A stretch of DNA of 38,834 bases from Halorubrum ezzemoulense DSM 17463 (GTDB lineage Archaea > Halobacteriota > Halobacteria > Halobacteriales > Haloferacaceae), in the NCBI RefSeq assembly GCF_002114285.1, contig NZ_NEDJ01000029.1, positions 1-38,834 of the forward strand, in the 5' to 3' direction. The notes beneath the pieces were generated by a model. That model was given only the letters and a program-made list of their open reading frames with translations. It had not been told where the DNA came from and made no database searches. Position 1 is the first letter of the stretch; each line of letters starts with the position of its first letter. The translations under genes and the position numbers were made by a program. Positions 14,458-23,271 of this stretch are shown in pieces.

Positions 14458-16050
14458 TTATTTGACCGTCAGCAGGCGGCGCAGGATGTCGCCGTACGCT
14501 GGCCGGGTGATCAGCACACCGACCAGCACGCCGAGGACGGTGAAGATGGCGAACCCGGAGAGGTCGCCGAGCGACAGCACCATCAGCGGCGACATCGCGA
14601 TGATGGTCGTGGCCGCGGCCGCGCCGATCACCCAGAACGCCCGCCGGAACCGGGAGTCGAACACTTTCTTCGAGTTCACGTCGCCCTCGCTCATCACCTC
14701 GTCGGCGATGATGACGAGGTCGTCGACACCGGTCCCGACGACCGCGATGAAGCCGGCGATCACCGCGAGTTCGAGCGGGTAGCCGAGCAGCGCCGCGAAC
14801 CCGAGCAGGGCGTACACCTCCGTCAGCGCCGTGACGATCATCGGGAGCGCGACGCGCGGTTCGCGGTAGCGGAGGAACACCATCCCGGCGACCGCCAACA
14901 CCGAGAGCACGCCGATGACCAGCGAGTACGTCCGGAAGTTCTCACCCTGCGAGGCCGAGATGGACGAGGAAGTCCCCTCCCCGCTGATGTCGAGGTCGGC
15001 CGGGAGCGCGCCGGCGCGGAGGTTCAGCGAAATGGTCTGCGCCTCGGCGAACTCGCCCGTCGTGAGCCGGAAGTTCCCGGTGTCGGCCCACGAGCCGGCC
15101 GCCATGCTGTCCGCGAGGCCCGGGTCCATCCCGAAGGAGTTGACGACCTCGCCGTCGACGACGAGCAGGAGACACGGGTTCGAGTTCTCTATCTCACCGG
15201 TCTCCTCGTTGTATCCGCACCGGTCCGCCCCCGTCTGGTACGCGTCGGCGAAGCCGCGTTGCGCCACGGCGTCTTGGAAGGAGTGCGCCGGCGACTGGCC
15301 GCTCTCGGCGGTGTTGCGCACTGTGACCGGGACGTACGCTCCGGTACCGCGGTCGCTCTGGGCCGCGGTCCCGATCGTCTCGAAGTCGCCTTGGGTCAGC
15401 GTTCCCTCCTGAACCGCGGTGCCGTTTCCGTCCGGGTACGCGATGTCGATCCGGACGGTCCCGCGCTCCTCGAGGAGGTCGATCACTTCTTGCCGGCCTT
15501 GCCCCGGCACCTCGACGAGGATGAAGTACTCCCCGGTGATCGACTGGATCTGTTGGACGCTGCCGCCCGAGAGGCCCGCCTCGTTGATCTTCCCCTGGAT
15601 GACGTTCATCGTCTCGTCGCGCGTCTCCTGCGTGACACCCGACCGAACCTCCGCGTACTCGTAGCCCGCGGCGTCCATCGCCGCGCGGAACTGGGACTCC
15701 GTCACGGACGGCTTCGTCACCTCGACCGCGCCCTCTTCCGGAACGACGCCGACGTTTCGGACGGAGGCGTTGTCCAGTTCGGCCGCGACCGCGTCCGCGA
15801 CGCTCTCGGGCGTGTCACCGCCGAACGCGACATCCGTCGCGGTGTATCCCGAAAGCGGCGCGCGGACCCGCGTCCCGCCCGCCAGATCGAGGCCGTACTG
15901 GAGGTTCGTGACCCCCTGCTGGGCCTCGCTGACGTTCTCCCCGGGCGCCGGCTCCGGCCCGAACCCGGGAGCGAAGAGCGCCACGGACGACCCGATCACG
16001 ACGACGACGAGCAGCAGGATTCGCCAGTTCTTCTTGATCGGTTCGAGCAT
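14458..16050 (-). CDS. secD: protein translocase subunit SecD
   Basis: SecD works with SecF at the SecYE channel and uses the proton motive force to aid protein export. This 530-residue protein has an N-terminal helix (9-27), the LQYGLDLAGGTRV motif (about 51-63), a large extracellular region (about 65-350), and five more membrane helices that include FIAVVGTGVDDLVIIADEV, with conserved charged residues in helix 4. The organisation is normal for haloarchaea, where secF precedes secD. The ATG overlaps the secF stop (TAATG), so translation is coupled. No gene lies in the 180 bases between it and dtxR. Confidence 0.95.
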   Translation of the reverse strand: MLEPIKKNWRILLLVVVVIGSSVALFAPGFGPEPAPGENVSEAQQGVTNLQYGLDLAGGTRVRAPLSGYTATDVAFGGDTPESVADAVAAELDNASVRNVGVVPEEGAVEVTKPSVTESQFRAAMDAAGYEYAEVRSGVTQETRDETMNVIQGKINEAGLSGGSVQQIQSITGEYFILVEVPGQGRQEVIDLLEERGTVRIDIAYPDGNGTAVQEGTLTQGDFETIGTAAQSDRGTGAYVPVTVRNTAESGQSPAHSFQDAVAQRGFADAYQTGADRCGYNEETGEIENSNPCLLLVVDGEVVNSFGMDPGLADSMAAGSWADTGNFRLTTGEFAEAQTISLNLRAGALPADLDISGEGTSSSISASQGENFRTYSLVIGVLSVLAVAGMVFLRYREPRVALPMIVTALTEVYALLGFAALLGYPLELAVIAGFIAVVGTGVDDLVIIADEVMSEGDVNSKKVFDSRFRRAFWVIGAAAATTIIAMSPLMVLSLGDLSGFAIFTVLGVLVGVLITRPAYGDILRRLLTVK

Positions 16051-16934
16051 TACCGCGCCACCCCCTCGAACTTGTACCAGCGAAGCAGCGAGACGTTCAT
16101 CAGGTACGTGTTCATCAGGTCGGCGCAGAGCCCGACCGCGAGGATGATCCCGATGTCACGGAGCAGCCCCACCCCGAACACCGAGGCGCCGATCGCCATC
16201 ACGACCATCGCGGCGATGGAAGTGAGCGTCATCGTCACCCCGGTCCGCATCGCGCGGCTCACGGACTCGTAGAACTCGCCGGTCCGTCGCAGCACGGAGT
16301 CGTTCAACAGGATGTCCGAGTCGACGCTGTATCCGATGATCATCAGCAGCGCCGCGATCGTTCCGAGCGTCATCTGGATGCCGAGGAGGTTCATCGCCGC
16401 GATCGGGATGACGAGGTCGGAGAACGCGGACGCGACGACCGCCAGCGAGGGGACGAACGTCCGGAACAGCGCGAACACGAGGACGCTCATCCCGAGGAAC
16501 GCGATCGCCACGCCGATGATGGCGGTCCGCGCGGTGTCGCTCGCGAAGCTCGGCGACACCTGATCGACCGCGGTCGTGGTCAGTCCCGCCGCCTCCGCCT
16601 GGTCTTGGAGATCGTTCGCGAGCCCCTCCGGATCGTCCTGTGACGCCTGGAACGTGACGACGACGACGTCGTCGCCGGGGATCGTTCGGACCGAGTCGGG
16701 CTCCCGCTCGAAGGCCGTTTGGATCTGCTGTTCGACGTCGCCGCTCGCGTCGTCCGCGACTCGCAGCTCGACGCCGCCGGTGAACTCCAGTCCCAGGTTC
16801 GCGGGCGCACCGGTGGCGACGACCCAGCCGCCGATAATCGCCAGCGCGAGGACCAGAAACGCGAGCGGCACCGCCGCGAGCTGCCGGTTCGAGTAGTCGG
16901 TGTAGTTGACTTCCGGCACCTCGATCGCTACCAT
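16050..16934 (-). CDS. secF: protein translocase subunit SecF
   Basis: This is the partner of SecD in the translocase accessory complex. The 294-residue protein has helix 1 at about 20-42, the LGLEFTGGVELRV motif (67-79), an extracellular region (80-160) and five more helices with GYSVDSDILLNDSVLRR (conserved Asp pair) near residue 205. The start ATG at 16934 is supported by a TATA-like GGCTTATT on this strand at 16961-16968, about 27 nt upstream, so the secF-secD unit has its own leaderless promoter. The DUF5812 gene 82 bases upstream is on the same strand. Confidence 0.95.
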   Translation of the reverse strand: MVAIEVPEVNYTDYSNRQLAAVPLAFLVLALAIIGGWVVATGAPANLGLEFTGGVELRVADDASGDVEQQIQTAFEREPDSVRTIPGDDVVVVTFQASQDDPEGLANDLQDQAEAAGLTTTAVDQVSPSFASDTARTAIIGVAIAFLGMSVLVFALFRTFVPSLAVVASAFSDLVIPIAAMNLLGIQMTLGTIAALLMIIGYSVDSDILLNDSVLRRTGEFYESVSRAMRTGVTMTLTSIAAMVVMAIGASVFGVGLLRDIGIILAVGLCADLMNTYLMNVSLLRWYKFEGVAR

Positions 16935-17016
16935 AAATACCGCTTCCTCCGCGGGCGCGAATAAGCCTTCTTATCTGGTGGGCCGACGGCGGCGACCGAG
17001 GCTGTAACCCCCCGCG

Positions 17017-17487
17017 TTACGGGAGGTACCGCACGGCGACGACGCCCGGCTCCGATCGGATCTCGACGCGGTTCACGCCCAGTCGGGCGGCGCGCGAGAG
17101 CGTCCCCTCCCGGTCGTCGATCACGTCCGCGACCGCCGCCTCCGTCTCCGACTCCGGCGGGGTCAGCACGTGGACCTCGCCGACGCCCGCGCGCTCCTGC
17201 CGGGCGAGTTCTCCCGTCGGGGTCTCCGCGGCGAGTTCGCGCTCGTGAACGGTCGGCGGCTCCGGGCTCTCCTCTATCGAGAGCGCGCGGCGCGCGTCGA
17301 CCTCGACCACCTGATAGGTGACCTCCATCGGCGGGTCGGGGGCGACGGTCGCCTCGACGGCGTCGTCGACGTCGAGGCCGGGGTTCGAGCTCAGCGTGTG
17401 AACCTGTCCGTCGTGGACATCTTTCAGCACCGCCGAGTCGCTCTCGACGTGCGTGACGAGGAACGTGCTCTCCTTCTCGTCGGTCAT
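17017..17487 (-). CDS. DUF5812 family protein
   Basis: This 156-residue soluble protein matches the haloarchaeal DUF5812 pattern as I remember it: STFLVTHVESDSAVLKDVHDGQVHTLSSNPG at the start (split here over two strands), then VTYQVVEVDARR, a charged linker, GEVHVLTPP, and the C-terminal SRAARLGVNRVEIRSEPGVV ending in RYLP. No catalytic motif is apparent and the function is unknown. It lies upstream of secF on the same strand, a neighbourhood I would expect to be conserved in haloarchaea, but secF has its own promoter. Confidence 0.78.
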   Translation of the reverse strand: MTDEKESTFLVTHVESDSAVLKDVHDGQVHTLSSNPGLDVDDAVEATVAPDPPMEVTYQVVEVDARRALSIEESPEPPTVHERELAAETPTGELARQERAGVGEVHVLTPPESETEAAVADVIDDREGTLSRAARLGVNRVEIRSEPGVVAVRYLP

Positions 17488-17548
17488 TGCGTTCGGCTAG
17501 TCGCTCTGACGACTTCCGGCTTTCGAGCCGCGGCCGCGGGCCGTCGTT

Positions 17549-18112
17549 TCACGCCGGCCCGCCGGCGTCGCCCGACGCGTCGCCGTCGACGGCCGCGCCG
17601 TCGTCAGTCCCGCCGCGGAGTCGAAAGTGCGTCGCGAAGACGGCGAGCGCGGCCGCGACGGGCGGGACGAACCCCGCCAGCTGCGGGAGCGCGTACAGCG
17701 CGTTGACGAGGACGGAGCCGCTCGGGTCTCGGAGCCCCTCGGGCGCCGAGATGACCATTCCGAGGTACAACGAGAGCAGGAACAGGAAGCCGGCGACTCC
17801 CATCCACCGGTCGTACGTGGCCGCGACCCGGTCGCCGCGGCGGTGGCGCCGGGCGACGAACAGTATCGGCGCGAGCAGCGGGCCGACGGCGCCGAGCCCG
17901 GCGACCACGAACAGCGACCGCGAGAACAGGAACGTCCCCCCTTGCGCCGACACGGTTTCGCCCATCCAGACGACCAAGGCGAGAGTGACGACGAGCGCGA
18001 CGAACCCGGCCGCCAGCGCGCCGAGCGCGGCGTACGCCCGCATCGTCCAGGACTCGGTCGCGCGGAACGCGTACGGGATCGCGCCGAACACCCCGCGGTA
18101 GGCGTCTGCCAT
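17549..18112 (-). CDS. conserved haloarchaeal membrane protein, function unknown
   Basis: This 187-residue protein has four or five predicted helices: about 25-50 (YAALGALAAGFVALVVTLALV), 60-85 (LFSRSLFVVAGLGAVGPLLAP), 105-122 (GVAGFLFLLSLYLGMVI) and 135-162 (VNALYALPQLAGFVPPVAAAL). An Arg-rich loop (RRHRRGDR) at 88-95 is probably cytoplasmic. The last 25 residues are Asp/Gly/Ala-rich and disordered. I do not know its function. It is divergent from the cis-prenyltransferase-like gene with a 79-base gap, and the pairing may be functional. Confidence 0.65.
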   Translation of the reverse strand: MADAYRGVFGAIPYAFRATESWTMRAYAALGALAAGFVALVVTLALVVWMGETVSAQGGTFLFSRSLFVVAGLGAVGPLLAPILFVARRHRRGDRVAATYDRWMGVAGFLFLLSLYLGMVISAPEGLRDPSGSVLVNALYALPQLAGFVPPVAAALAVFATHFRLRGGTDDGAAVDGDASGDAGGPA

Positions 18113-18191
18113 CGACTCCGATAGGGGCGTCAGCGAATTAAACCCCTCGTCGTCGGGAAACCATTTATACGCGCGACCGGATCCCCCTGAC

Positions 18192-18845
18192 GTGGGTCTC
18201 TACGACACGTATCTCGCGACGCGCCACCGTCTCCACGACGCCGAGCCGCCGGCGCACGTCGCCCTCGTCCTCACGGAGCGGGACCTCCTCGCCGACGGCG
18301 CGTTCGACACGCTGTCGTCGGCCATCGGCTGGGCGTTCGAGTACGGTGCGGAGCGCGTCACTGTCTCCGTCTCCGTCCTCGACGGGGCCGTGGCTCCGAC
18401 GCTGATCCGCGAGCTCCGCCGGCTCGATGTCCCCGCGGAGACGGTGGTCCGCGGCCCAGACGCCGACGCGCCGGGGGAAGCGGGAAGCGACCTCGGCGGC
18501 GACTCCGCCGCGGGCGACACCGACGCGCCGGTCCGGATACTGGTTGGCCTCGGCGGTAAGGCGGAGTTCGCCGGCGCCGTCCGCGAACTGGCGAACGACG
18601 TCGCGGCCGGCGAGATCACGCCGGACGCCATCGACGAGGCCGACGTCTCGGAGCGGCTGCTATTCCCCGAAGAGCCCGACTTGGTCATCAAGACGGGCGC
18701 CGAGCGGCTCTCCGACTTCGCAATCTGGCAGTCCGTGTACGCCGAGCTCTACTTCACCGACGTGAACTGGCGCGACTTCCGCAGGCGGGAGTATCTCCGC
18801 CCGGTCTTGGACTTCCAGGACCGACAGCGCCGGTTCGGCCGCTGA
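18192..18845 (+). CDS. cis-prenyltransferase (UppS)-like protein lacking the catalytic Asp motif
   Basis: The C-terminal half clearly belongs to the undecaprenyl/dehydrodolichyl diphosphate synthase family: PDLVIKTGAERLSDFAIWQ, then YAELYFTDVNWRDF and FQDRQRRFG. The N-terminal strand PPAHVALVL aligns with the family's start, but the DGNRRWA block that supplies the catalytic Asp is replaced by TERDLLADG. The Arg of the RTG motif is Lys. At 217 residues it is shorter than active enzymes (about 250-300). It may be a non-catalytic partner or a pseudoenzyme. The GTG start at 18192 sits 22-28 nt after a TATA box (TTTATAC, 18164-18170), i.e. leaderless. An acidic insert occurs at about 93-115. Confidence 0.75.
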   Translation: MGLYDTYLATRHRLHDAEPPAHVALVLTERDLLADGAFDTLSSAIGWAFEYGAERVTVSVSVLDGAVAPTLIRELRRLDVPAETVVRGPDADAPGEAGSDLGGDSAAGDTDAPVRILVGLGGKAEFAGAVRELANDVAAGEITPDAIDEADVSERLLFPEEPDLVIKTGAERLSDFAIWQSVYAELYFTDVNWRDFRRREYLRPVLDFQDRQRRFGR

Positions 18846-18874
18846 CGCGCTCGGACCGCGGCCGTCGAGTTCCG

Positions 18875-20041
18875 CTACCAGACGAACGCGAAGAGCGCGG
18901 TGAACGTCACCAGCGCGCCCACCGTCGAGAGGATCGGCACGACGTTCTGCATCAGCACGACGCGCGCGCTCGTTCCCGGGTTGAACAGGTCCGACGCCGA
19001 GGGGACGTCGCTCGCGTCGCCCTCCCCGATCGCCGGCATCTCGTCGGCCGTCAGCGCCCCGACGGAGACCGTCGGTTCCTTCTCGCCTTTGATCCCCTGT
19101 CGGACGGTCACCGTGCGGGTCGCGCGCCCCCAGCCGAGCCCGACGATCGACATGGTCGCGATGATGACGAACGACGCCGGAATGCCGACCGCGGAGAGGC
19201 TGATCACGATCCCGGAGGAGACGACCGCGACGACGATGGCGGCCGTCAGCGGGAGGTCGGTGATGTCGTTACCGAGCGTGTCGAGCGTCCGTCGGGCGAT
19301 GGTGAACGCGCCGACCGCGACGGCGGCGCTGCCGAGGAGGATCATCGGCGTCATCTCCACGCCGTCCAGCGCGACCAGCGGCGCGATGGCGTTCGCGATG
19401 TTCGAGGTTCCCGAGGAGAACGCCATCAGGCAGCCGATCGCGATGACGACGACTCCTCCCGTCAGCTCGCGTCGGGTCGTGTTCGGGCCGAGGGTCGGGC
19501 GCGGTATCGGCCCCGACCGGTCGAACTCGAACAGCGCACCCTCCGTGCTTTCGATCGCCACCCAGCGGTCGATCGCCGAGTAGAAGTAGCGGCCGACGAC
19601 GCCCGAGACCCAGAACCCGATGATCGGCGCGACGAGCCACCAGATCGCGATCTCGCCCATCACCGCCCAGTCGAGGGTGTTCGTCGCGATCCCGAGCCCG
19701 GCGATGGAGCCGACCGCCGTCATCGACGTCGACGCCGGGACGCCGGCGAAGTTGCCGACGAACAGCGCGCCGCCGATGAAAAAGAGGACGATGATACTCG
19801 TCTCCAGCGTAAACACGTTCGCCCCGGTGACGAGGTCCTCGCCGAGCGTCGTGACGACGCGCTGGCCCAGTGTCCCCGCCCCGACGAAGAAGAACACCGA
19901 CATCAGCCCCGCCGCGCCGGCCTTCGATAGCACGTCCGCGCCGACCGCCGGCCCGAACGCCGGTCCCGTCGTCGCCCCGCCGATGTTGTATCCGACGAAC
20001 GCCGCCACCGCGACGCCGACGAGAAGAAGAGCTTCGACCAT
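18875..20041 (-). CDS. inorganic phosphate transporter, PiT family
   Basis: This 388-residue integral membrane protein couples phosphate entry to a cation gradient. Ten or so helices are visible in two inverted halves. The first carries FVGYNIGGATTGPAFGPAVG and FVGNFAGVPASTSMTAVG, the second SSGTSNIANAIAPLVAL, which corresponds to the G-x-N-D/N-x-x-N-A signature of PiT proteins. A cytoplasmic loop (about 310-355) is acidic. The start at 20041 is preferred over one 21 bases upstream, because the TATA-like GTTTAACAG on this strand (20066-20073) lies about 29 nt before it. No PhoU gene lies beside it. It converges with the cis-prenyltransferase-like gene. Confidence 0.88.
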   Translation of the reverse strand: MVEALLLVGVAVAAFVGYNIGGATTGPAFGPAVGADVLSKAGAAGLMSVFFFVGAGTLGQRVVTTLGEDLVTGANVFTLETSIIVLFFIGGALFVGNFAGVPASTSMTAVGSIAGLGIATNTLDWAVMGEIAIWWLVAPIIGFWVSGVVGRYFYSAIDRWVAIESTEGALFEFDRSGPIPRPTLGPNTTRRELTGGVVVIAIGCLMAFSSGTSNIANAIAPLVALDGVEMTPMILLGSAAVAVGAFTIARRTLDTLGNDITDLPLTAAIVVAVVSSGIVISLSAVGIPASFVIIATMSIVGLGWGRATRTVTVRQGIKGEKEPTVSVGALTADEMPAIGEGDASDVPSASDLFNPGTSARVVLMQNVVPILSTVGALVTFTALFAFVW

Positions 20042-20157
20042 ATACGAGAACAGACGACGCACGCGCTGTTAAACGGACGGGGTCCGTCCGCGTCGGCACC
20101 GGCCCCCTGCCCTTGGGTCGCCGCCGACCCCTGACACGAGTGCGACGCGGCGGACGG

Positions 20158-20979
20158 CTACCCGCCCAGGAAGTCCTGTCGCACGCCCTCGTCCGCGAGC
20201 AGTACGTCGCCGCGGTCGGTGTAGCGGTTCTCGCCGTTCACCAGCACGTACCCGCGGTCGCAGCGGCGCAGCGCCTCTTTCGCGTTCTGCTCGACCATCA
20301 GCACCGCCGTCCCCCCATCGTTGATCCTGTCGATCCGGTCGAACATGTCGGAGACGAGGTCCGGGGCGAGGCCGGCCGAGGGCTCGTCGAGCAGCAGGAG
20401 GTCGGGGTCGAGCATGAGCGCTCGCCCCATCGCGACCATCTGCCGTTGCCCGCCGGAGAGGGTTCCGGCCTTCTGCTCGCTGCGCTCCCTGAGGATCGGG
20501 AAGCGGTCGTAGATCGTCTCGATCTGGTCTTCAGGCACCTCGTCGAGGATGTACGCGCCCATTTCGAGGTTCTCGCGGACGCTGAGTCCGGGAAAGACGT
20601 TGTCGTTCTGCGGGACGAAGCCGACCCCCTCGCGGATGATCTGTTCGGGCGCCAGCCCGTGGATCGGCTCCCCCTCGAACTCGACGGTCCCGCCCATGTG
20701 GGTCGTGAGCCCGAAGACGGTCTTCATCACCGTCGACTTCCCGGCGCCGTTCGGCCCGACGACGGTCACGTACTCCCCGTCGGCCACGTCAAGGACCACG
20801 TCGGAGAGGATCTGGAGGTCGCCGTACCCGGCGTCGAGGTCGCGCAGGCGAAGGATCGCGTCGCCGTCGATCGCGTGGTCGGTGCCGGCGGTGGCAGTCG
20901 CGTCCGAATCACCGGCTTCGCTCGCTTCCGTCTCGGCGGCTGTCGTCTCCGCGTCGTCCGCCGCTGCGTCGGCCGTCAT
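20158..20979 (-). CDS. livF: branched-chain amino acid/amide ABC transporter ATP-binding protein LivF
   Basis: This is one of the two ATPases of a HAAT-type importer. The 273-residue protein has an unusual 40-residue acidic, Ala-rich N-terminal tail before the nucleotide-binding domain. Motifs are Walker A GPNGAGKS (about 76-83), the Q-loop FVPQND, signature LSGGQRQ (about 168) and Walker B LLLLDEPSAG. The LivF hallmark GVGFVPQNDNVFPGLSVREN is present. It is last in the livHMGF operon and overlaps livG by 4 nt. A start closer to the domain is possible, but the coupled ATG at 20979 is supported by the overlap. Confidence 0.92.
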   Translation of the reverse strand: MTADAAADDAETTAAETEASEAGDSDATATAGTDHAIDGDAILRLRDLDAGYGDLQILSDVVLDVADGEYVTVVGPNGAGKSTVMKTVFGLTTHMGGTVEFEGEPIHGLAPEQIIREGVGFVPQNDNVFPGLSVRENLEMGAYILDEVPEDQIETIYDRFPILRERSEQKAGTLSGGQRQMVAMGRALMLDPDLLLLDEPSAGLAPDLVSDMFDRIDRINDGGTAVLMVEQNAKEALRRCDRGYVLVNGENRYTDRGDVLLADEGVRQDFLGG

Positions 20980-21929
20980 AGCTCCTCACCCAGGTACGCC
21001 TCGATGACCCGCTCGTCGTTCCGTATCTCGTCGCCGGTCCCCTCGGCGAGCACGCTGCCCTGATGCATGACGATGACGCGTTCGCAGTTCTCCATGATGA
21101 TGTCCATGTCGTGCTCGACGAGTAGGAAGGTGTAGCCGTCCGCGCGCAGGTCGTGGATCCGGTCGAGGAGCTTCTCCTCTAAGGTCGGGTTGACCCCGGC
21201 GAGCGGCTCGTCGAGCAGCACCATCTCGGGGTCGGTCATCAGCGCCCGGGCCATCTCCAGCAGCTTCCGCTGTCCGCCGGAGAGGTTCCCCGCGTGTTCG
21301 TGCGCGAGGTGATCGATCTCGAAGAACTCCAGCGTCTCCCACGCCCGCTCGCGGAGCGCGGTCTCCTCCTCGACGACGGCGCCGCGGAGCCCGGGCGTCA
21401 CCGCGCGGATCGCGGACTCGCCGAGCTGCCCCTGCGGCGCGAGCATGAGGTTCTCCAAGACGGTCATCTCGGAGAGCTCGCGGGCGATCTGGAACGTCCG
21501 GACCAGCCCCTCCCGCGCGATCTGGTGCGGTTTGAGGCCGGTGATCTCCTCGCCCTCGAAGTACACCGACCCGCCGGTCGGCTCGTGGACGCCGGTGATA
21601 CAGTTGAATGTCGTTGACTTGCCTGCGCCGTTCGGCCCGATGAGCCCGGTCAGCGAGCCGGACTCGACCTCGAAGGAGGCGCCGTCGACGGCGGTGACGC
21701 CGCCGAAGCGCTTGACCAACCCCTCCACGCGGAGCGGGGGTGCCTCCGAGGGAGACCCCGACGGGACGTGTTTCGCCGCCTCCTCCACCTCGCTGTCGTT
21801 CGCCTCGGGCTCGCCGATCGTTCCGTCCGCCGTCGCGGTGACGGGGTCGGTGGCGGCGACGTCTCCCGGGTTGGGCGCGTCCGCGTCGGTCTCGGCGGAG
21901 TCGCTCGGGTCGGGGGCGTCGCTACTCAT
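20976..21929 (-). CDS. livG: branched-chain amino acid/amide ABC transporter ATP-binding protein LivG
   Basis: This is the second ATPase of the importer, 317 residues. A 70-residue acidic, Pro/Ala/Asp-rich tail precedes the domain (PPLRVEGLVKRFGGVTAVDG). Walker A GPNGAGKST, signature LSGGQRK and Walker B MVLLDEPLAG are intact. The LivG-specific VRTFQIARELSEMTVLEN and the C-terminal VIEAYLGEEL are present. I start at the ATG at 21929; a GTG 9 bases earlier is also in frame. It overlaps livM by 8 nt and livF by 4 nt, so all are coupled. Confidence 0.92.
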   Translation of the reverse strand: MSSDAPDPSDSAETDADAPNPGDVAATDPVTATADGTIGEPEANDSEVEEAAKHVPSGSPSEAPPLRVEGLVKRFGGVTAVDGASFEVESGSLTGLIGPNGAGKSTTFNCITGVHEPTGGSVYFEGEEITGLKPHQIAREGLVRTFQIARELSEMTVLENLMLAPQGQLGESAIRAVTPGLRGAVVEEETALRERAWETLEFFEIDHLAHEHAGNLSGGQRKLLEMARALMTDPEMVLLDEPLAGVNPTLEEKLLDRIHDLRADGYTFLLVEHDMDIIMENCERVIVMHQGSVLAEGTGDEIRNDERVIEAYLGEEL

Positions 21930-23271
21930 CGCTCTCACCTCCGGCGGGCCGCTCGGAGAGGTCGACGGCCGCGGCCGTCTCGATCCGGTCGCCGAGGATC
22001 CCCTCGGGCCGTCGGTGGATGATGAACACCAGCACGAGCCCGAGGAAGACGAACTGGAGCGGCGCGACGTTCTCGGTCGCGTACGCGAGGAACGTCACCG
22101 GGTCCAGCGAGGCGACCGCGTCGGCGAACGACGGCGGCGTCTGCGCGTCGATGAGTCCCCGGACCGTCCCGCCGACGCGGCGGGGCCCCTCGAACAGTAC
22201 CGCCGCGAAGACGATCCCGCCGAGGACGGAGCCGGTGTTCGACCCCGACCCGCCGATTATCACCGCGATGAACACGTAGAAGGTGAGGAGCGGCCGGAAC
22301 TGCGGCGTCGGCGAGACGTTGCCCTGGCTGCCGAACCAGAGGATGCCAGCGAGCCCCATCAGCGCGCAGCCGATGACGAACACCTTGATCTTCACGAGGT
22401 TCACGTCCTTGCCGAGCGAGTCGGCGACGAGCTCGTCCTCCCGGATCGCCTTCATCGTCCGGCCGAACGGCGAGCGGCCGAGGCGTTCGAGCAGGAGGTA
22501 GAAGCCGACGAGGAAGGCGGCGAGGACGGCGATGTACCCCCACCCGATGAGGATCGGCTGCGAGATGCCGAGGCCATCGCTCCCGAAGACGCCGAAGACG
22601 AGGTCGCCGAACGCGGTCGGCGTCCCCGCCTGCCCGTCGACGAGGAACAGGTCGCGGACCGGGTTGTCCGGCATCCCCATCCCGCGACCCCCGCCCGTTC
22701 CGGCGCCGATCGTGTCGCGCAGGAAGTTGTCGAAGGCGCTCGACTGGAGCGACAGGCGGACGATTTCCGAGAGGCCGAGCGTCACGATGGCGAGGTAGTC
22801 GGCCTTGAGTCGCAGCGCCGGCAGGGCGGCGACCCCGCCGAGCAGCGCCGCCATGCCCATTCCGGCGACGATGCCGACCGGGAGCGGCAGTCCGAGCCCG
22901 GGCGGCCCGAAGGCGGGGTCCGGCGAACGGACGACCATTCCCATCGTGTACACGCCGACGGCCATGAACCCGGCGACGCCGATGTTGAAGAGGCCGGTGT
23001 ACCCCCACTGGAGGTTCAACGCGAGCGCGGTGAGCGCGTAGACGAGCCCGAGGAACGTCAGCGTCTCTAGGAGTCCGACGACGCTGTTGAGCCCGTCGGT
23101 GAACGTCAGCAGCGTCGCCGCGGCGTAGATCGCGAGCAGCGTCCCGACCACGAGCCCGAGGTCGCTCTCGCGGGCGGCCTCGACCAGCGCCGCCGTCGCG
23201 CTCTCGGGCGCCTCCGACCCGCCCGCGGACGGCCCGGAGGCGGAGCCGCCGGGTGCGTCGGCGTCGCTCAT
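21922..23271 (-). CDS. livM: branched-chain amino acid/amide ABC transporter permease LivM
   Basis: This is a membrane channel subunit of the importer, 449 residues. A Ser/Gly/Ala-rich tail (1-35) precedes about nine helices. Typical LivM features are LQWGYTGLFNIGVAGFMAVG near residue 90, the coupling region LGRSPFGRTMKAIREDELVADSLG (about 285) that meets the ATPases, and VIIGGSGSNTGSVLGGIVF late in the protein. The ATG overlaps the livH stop by 4 nt (ATGA). The internal extracellular loop (about 190-235) is longer than in bacterial LivM. Confidence 0.92.
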   Translation of the reverse strand: MSDADAPGGSASGPSAGGSEAPESATAALVEAARESDLGLVVGTLLAIYAAATLLTFTDGLNSVVGLLETLTFLGLVYALTALALNLQWGYTGLFNIGVAGFMAVGVYTMGMVVRSPDPAFGPPGLGLPLPVGIVAGMGMAALLGGVAALPALRLKADYLAIVTLGLSEIVRLSLQSSAFDNFLRDTIGAGTGGGRGMGMPDNPVRDLFLVDGQAGTPTAFGDLVFGVFGSDGLGISQPILIGWGYIAVLAAFLVGFYLLLERLGRSPFGRTMKAIREDELVADSLGKDVNLVKIKVFVIGCALMGLAGILWFGSQGNVSPTPQFRPLLTFYVFIAVIIGGSGSNTGSVLGGIVFAAVLFEGPRRVGGTVRGLIDAQTPPSFADAVASLDPVTFLAYATENVAPLQFVFLGLVLVFIIHRRPEGILGDRIETAAAVDLSERPAGGESDE

